Part shown: one piece after another, positions 62,405 through 64,000 of the stretch | Position numbering within the stretch: position 1 is the stretch's first letter | How the letters are laid out: each line of letters begins with the position of its first letter | Assembly (NCBI GenBank): GCA_039197065.1 | Contig: JBCCUL010000033.1 | Span: 1 to 64,000, forward strand | Source of the DNA: JANQPX01 sp039197065 | GTDB taxonomy: Bacteria > Pseudomonadota > Alphaproteobacteria > Geminicoccales > Geminicoccaceae | Direction of reading: 5' to 3' | DNA: 64,000 nucleotides | Translations under genes and position numbers: made by a program | Notes under the pieces: generated by a model | Seen by the model: only the letters and a program-made list of their open reading frames with translations | Told to the model about the DNA's origin: nothing | Database searches by the model: none

Positions 62405-64000
62405 ATGGCTACACGTCTGGAAATTGAAGAAAGCGCCTTTCTCTACGGCGGCAATGGCGGGTTTATCGAGGATCTCTACAGCCGCTATCTCGAAGATCCT
62501 TCTGCGATAGACGAAAGCTGGCGTGTCTATTTCGACGATCTCGGCGCCGAAACCAAACAGCTGTTCCGGCAGAGCAGAGAGGCGCTGGAACGACGCCCCG
62601 CCCCTGCCGCCATGTCGGCTGCAGAGGCGACGCCAGCGGATATCGTCGACCTTGACGGCGAGCGCAGCAAACGCCTGATTCTCGATCATCTTCGTGTCGT
62701 GATGCTGATCCGCGCCTTCCGTGTACGCGGCCATCTGCTCGCCGATCTCGACCCGCTCAATCTCAGCCGCAATGATCCCCATCCCGAACTTGATCCGGCC
62801 AATTACGGGTTCGGCGAGGAAGACTGGGATCGGGAATTCTTCCTGGATAATGTCCTCGGTCTGGAAAAGGCGACGCTTCGTCAGATCGTCGACATTCTGA
62901 GGCAGACCTACAGCGCCAAGATCGGCGTTGAGTTCATGCATATTCAGGAGCAGGACCAAAAGGCCTGGATCCAGGCGGTTATGGAAGGGTCCTACAATCT
63001 CCTGAAACCCACCGATGACGGCAAGAAGGAAATCCTGAAGTCGCTGACGGCAGCCGAAGGCTTCGAGCGTTTCCTGAACGTCAAGTTTCCAGGCACCAAG
63101 CGTTTCGGCCTCGATGGCGGCGAGAGCACAGTGCCGGCGCTTGAAGCCATCATCAGAAAGTCGGCTGAACTCGGCGTCGATGAGATCGTGATCGGCATGC
63201 CCCATCGCGGACGGCTCAACGTGCTCGCCAATGTGATGGGAAAACCCTACACGGCGATTTTTGCCGAGTTTCAGGGCGGCACGGTGACCGACGACGTGCT
63301 CGGCTCCGGCGATGTCAAATACCATCTGGGCACATCGTCGGACCGGGAGCTCCCCGGCAATCTGCACATGCATTTGAGCCTCACGGCCAACCCCTCCCAC
63401 CTGGAGGCCGTCAATCCGGTGGTTCTTGGCAAGGTGCGCGCCAAGCAGAATCAAAAAGGCGACGACGATCGCTCCAAGGTCATGGGCCTGCTGCTGCACG
63501 GCGATGCGGCCTTTGCCGGTCAGGGCGTGGTGCATGAGGGCTTCGAAATGTCGGAGCTCAAGGGCTTTCGAACTGGCGGCACCATCCATCTGATCGTCAA
63601 CAATCAGATCGGTTTCACCACCAGCCCCGCCTATGCCCGCTCATCGCCCTATCCGTCCGACGTGGCGCGTTCGGTCCAAGCGCCGATCTTCCATGTGAAC
63701 GGCGACGATCCGGAAGCCGTCGTGCATGTCGCTCTGCTCGCGGCCGAATTTCGGCAAAAGTTCAAGAAAGACGTGGTGATCGACCTCTGGTGCTACCGTC
63801 GTCACGGTCACAATGAAGCGGACGAGCCCAGCTTTACCCAGCCGCTGATGTACCGGCGCATCGCCCAGCACCCGACGGGCCGGCAGATCTACAGCCAGCG
63901 ACTGGTGGATGAAAAGGTCCTCAGCGAGGACGAAGCCGACGGCATTCACCAAGCGTTCCAGGATCAGTTGAACGAAGCTTTCGAGGCGTCGGCCGGCTAT
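62405..64000 (+). CDS. sucA: 2-oxoglutarate dehydrogenase E1 component (partial, runs off the edge)
   Basis: 532 codons are visible from ATG 62405 with no stop to the window end; the full protein is usually near 990 residues. N-terminal FLYGGNGGFIEDLYSRYLED and SWRVYFDDL, then ATLRQIVDILRQTYS and IGVEFMHIQEQDQKAWIQ, thiamine-site blocks EIVIGMPHRGRLNVLAN, ANPSHLEAVNPVVLGKVRAKQ, LHGDAAFAGQGVVHE and NNQIGFTTSP, then WCYRRHGHNEADEPSFTQP. It decarboxylates 2-oxoglutarate in the TCA cycle and supplies the substrate of the SucCD step. Confidence 0.97.
   Translation, partial: MATRLEIEESAFLYGGNGGFIEDLYSRYLEDPSAIDESWRVYFDDLGAETKQLFRQSREALERRPAPAAMSAAEATPADIVDLDGERSKRLILDHLRVVMLIRAFRVRGHLLADLDPLNLSRNDPHPELDPANYGFGEEDWDREFFLDNVLGLEKATLRQIVDILRQTYSAKIGVEFMHIQEQDQKAWIQAVMEGSYNLLKPTDDGKKEILKSLTAAEGFERFLNVKFPGTKRFGLDGGESTVPALEAIIRKSAELGVDEIVIGMPHRGRLNVLANVMGKPYTAIFAEFQGGTVTDDVLGSGDVKYHLGTSSDRELPGNLHMHLSLTANPSHLEAVNPVVLGKVRAKQNQKGDDDRSKVMGLLLHGDAAFAGQGVVHEGFEMSELKGFRTGGTIHLIVNNQIGFTTSPAYARSSPYPSDVARSVQAPIFHVNGDDPEAVVHVALLAAEFRQKFKKDVVIDLWCYRRHGHNEADEPSFTQPLMYRRIAQHPTGRQIYSQRLVDEKVLSEDEADGIHQAFQDQLNEAFEASAGY

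Noticed and set aside
62345..63589. 414-residue open frame on the minus strand
   Set aside because: Antisense to sucA, whose protein is recognisable along its whole visible length.
1..64000. CRISPR array
   Set aside because: No regularly spaced short direct repeats were seen anywhere; the only exact long direct repeat is the 48-bp att pair.

Overview
The window reads as a high-GC alphaproteobacterial chromosome segment, most likely Hyphomicrobiales (Rhizobiales). Supporting signs are the mdh-sucC-sucD-sucA order at the right end, the betaine-lipid genes btaA/btaB with a plcP-type phospholipase C, an aquaglyceroporin inside an ars cluster, and a LytTR membrane regulator and 5-oxoprolinase-type hydantoinases of the kind common in that order. 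About 50 genes can be supported, along with roughly nine decayed ones, one tRNA and one well-bounded genomic island. The sucA gene runs off the right edge and a phoB tail runs off the left edge.

Left part (1-10 kb). A phosphate-stress block: phoB 3' end, then btaA-btaB-plcP-glycosyltransferase (conversion of phospholipid to phosphorus-free betaine lipid and glycolipid), then arsR-arsC-aqpS (arsenate reduction and arsenite exit), then a Tat-exported PhoD-like phosphatase broken by one in-frame TGA. PHO-box-like repeats precede btaA and phoD. An AT-rich solitary gene follows, encoding a TIR domain fused to a membrane KAP NTPase, which is a strong candidate antiphage gene.

Middle-left (10-25 kb). 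A PhyH dioxygenase diverges from an enolase-superfamily enzyme; then pyruvate kinase, a TRAP transporter (dctP-dctQ-dctM) with an amidase and a small membrane protein, a decayed IS630, and a periplasmic Cache-like protein diverging from a large chemoreceptor.

Island (25.9-50.7 kb). A tRNA-Arg(CCG) gene at 50640-50716 has an exact 48-bp copy of its 3' part at 25912-25959. The interval carries a decayed tyrosine integrase and an AlpA-like gene next to the displaced copy. Its cargo includes an Acg-like nitroreductase with a MarR gene, zwf, a homocysteine S-methyltransferase, a MarR-controlled membrane protein, a PhlG-like hydrolase, an SDR, a GST, two Asp/Glu-racemase-family proteins, a LysR regulator and a hydantoinase cluster (hyuA, hyuB, EthD-like, cupin, RraA-like, alpha/beta hydrolase). 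The right third of the island is mostly rubble: a TIR relic, a LytTR relic, an outer-membrane-protein relic, a 1.2-kb gap with a 24-bp perfect inverted repeat, a replication-relaxation-like gene and a DUF2442/broken DUF4160 pair. An IS630 abuts the outer side of the displaced att copy.

Right part (50.7-64 kb). An exported Ig-like protein, then a TIR-membrane-FGE/SUMF1 fusion split by a C7 tract, an orphan ABC ATPase with a Gfo/Idh oxidoreductase, a ribbon-helix-helix/PAS regulator diverging from an RTX-type secreted protein, and the TCA genes mdh, sucC, sucD and sucA. Three TIR-domain genes (one intact, one frameshifted, one relic) in 64 kb, two of them in or next to the tRNA site, are the most notable pattern.
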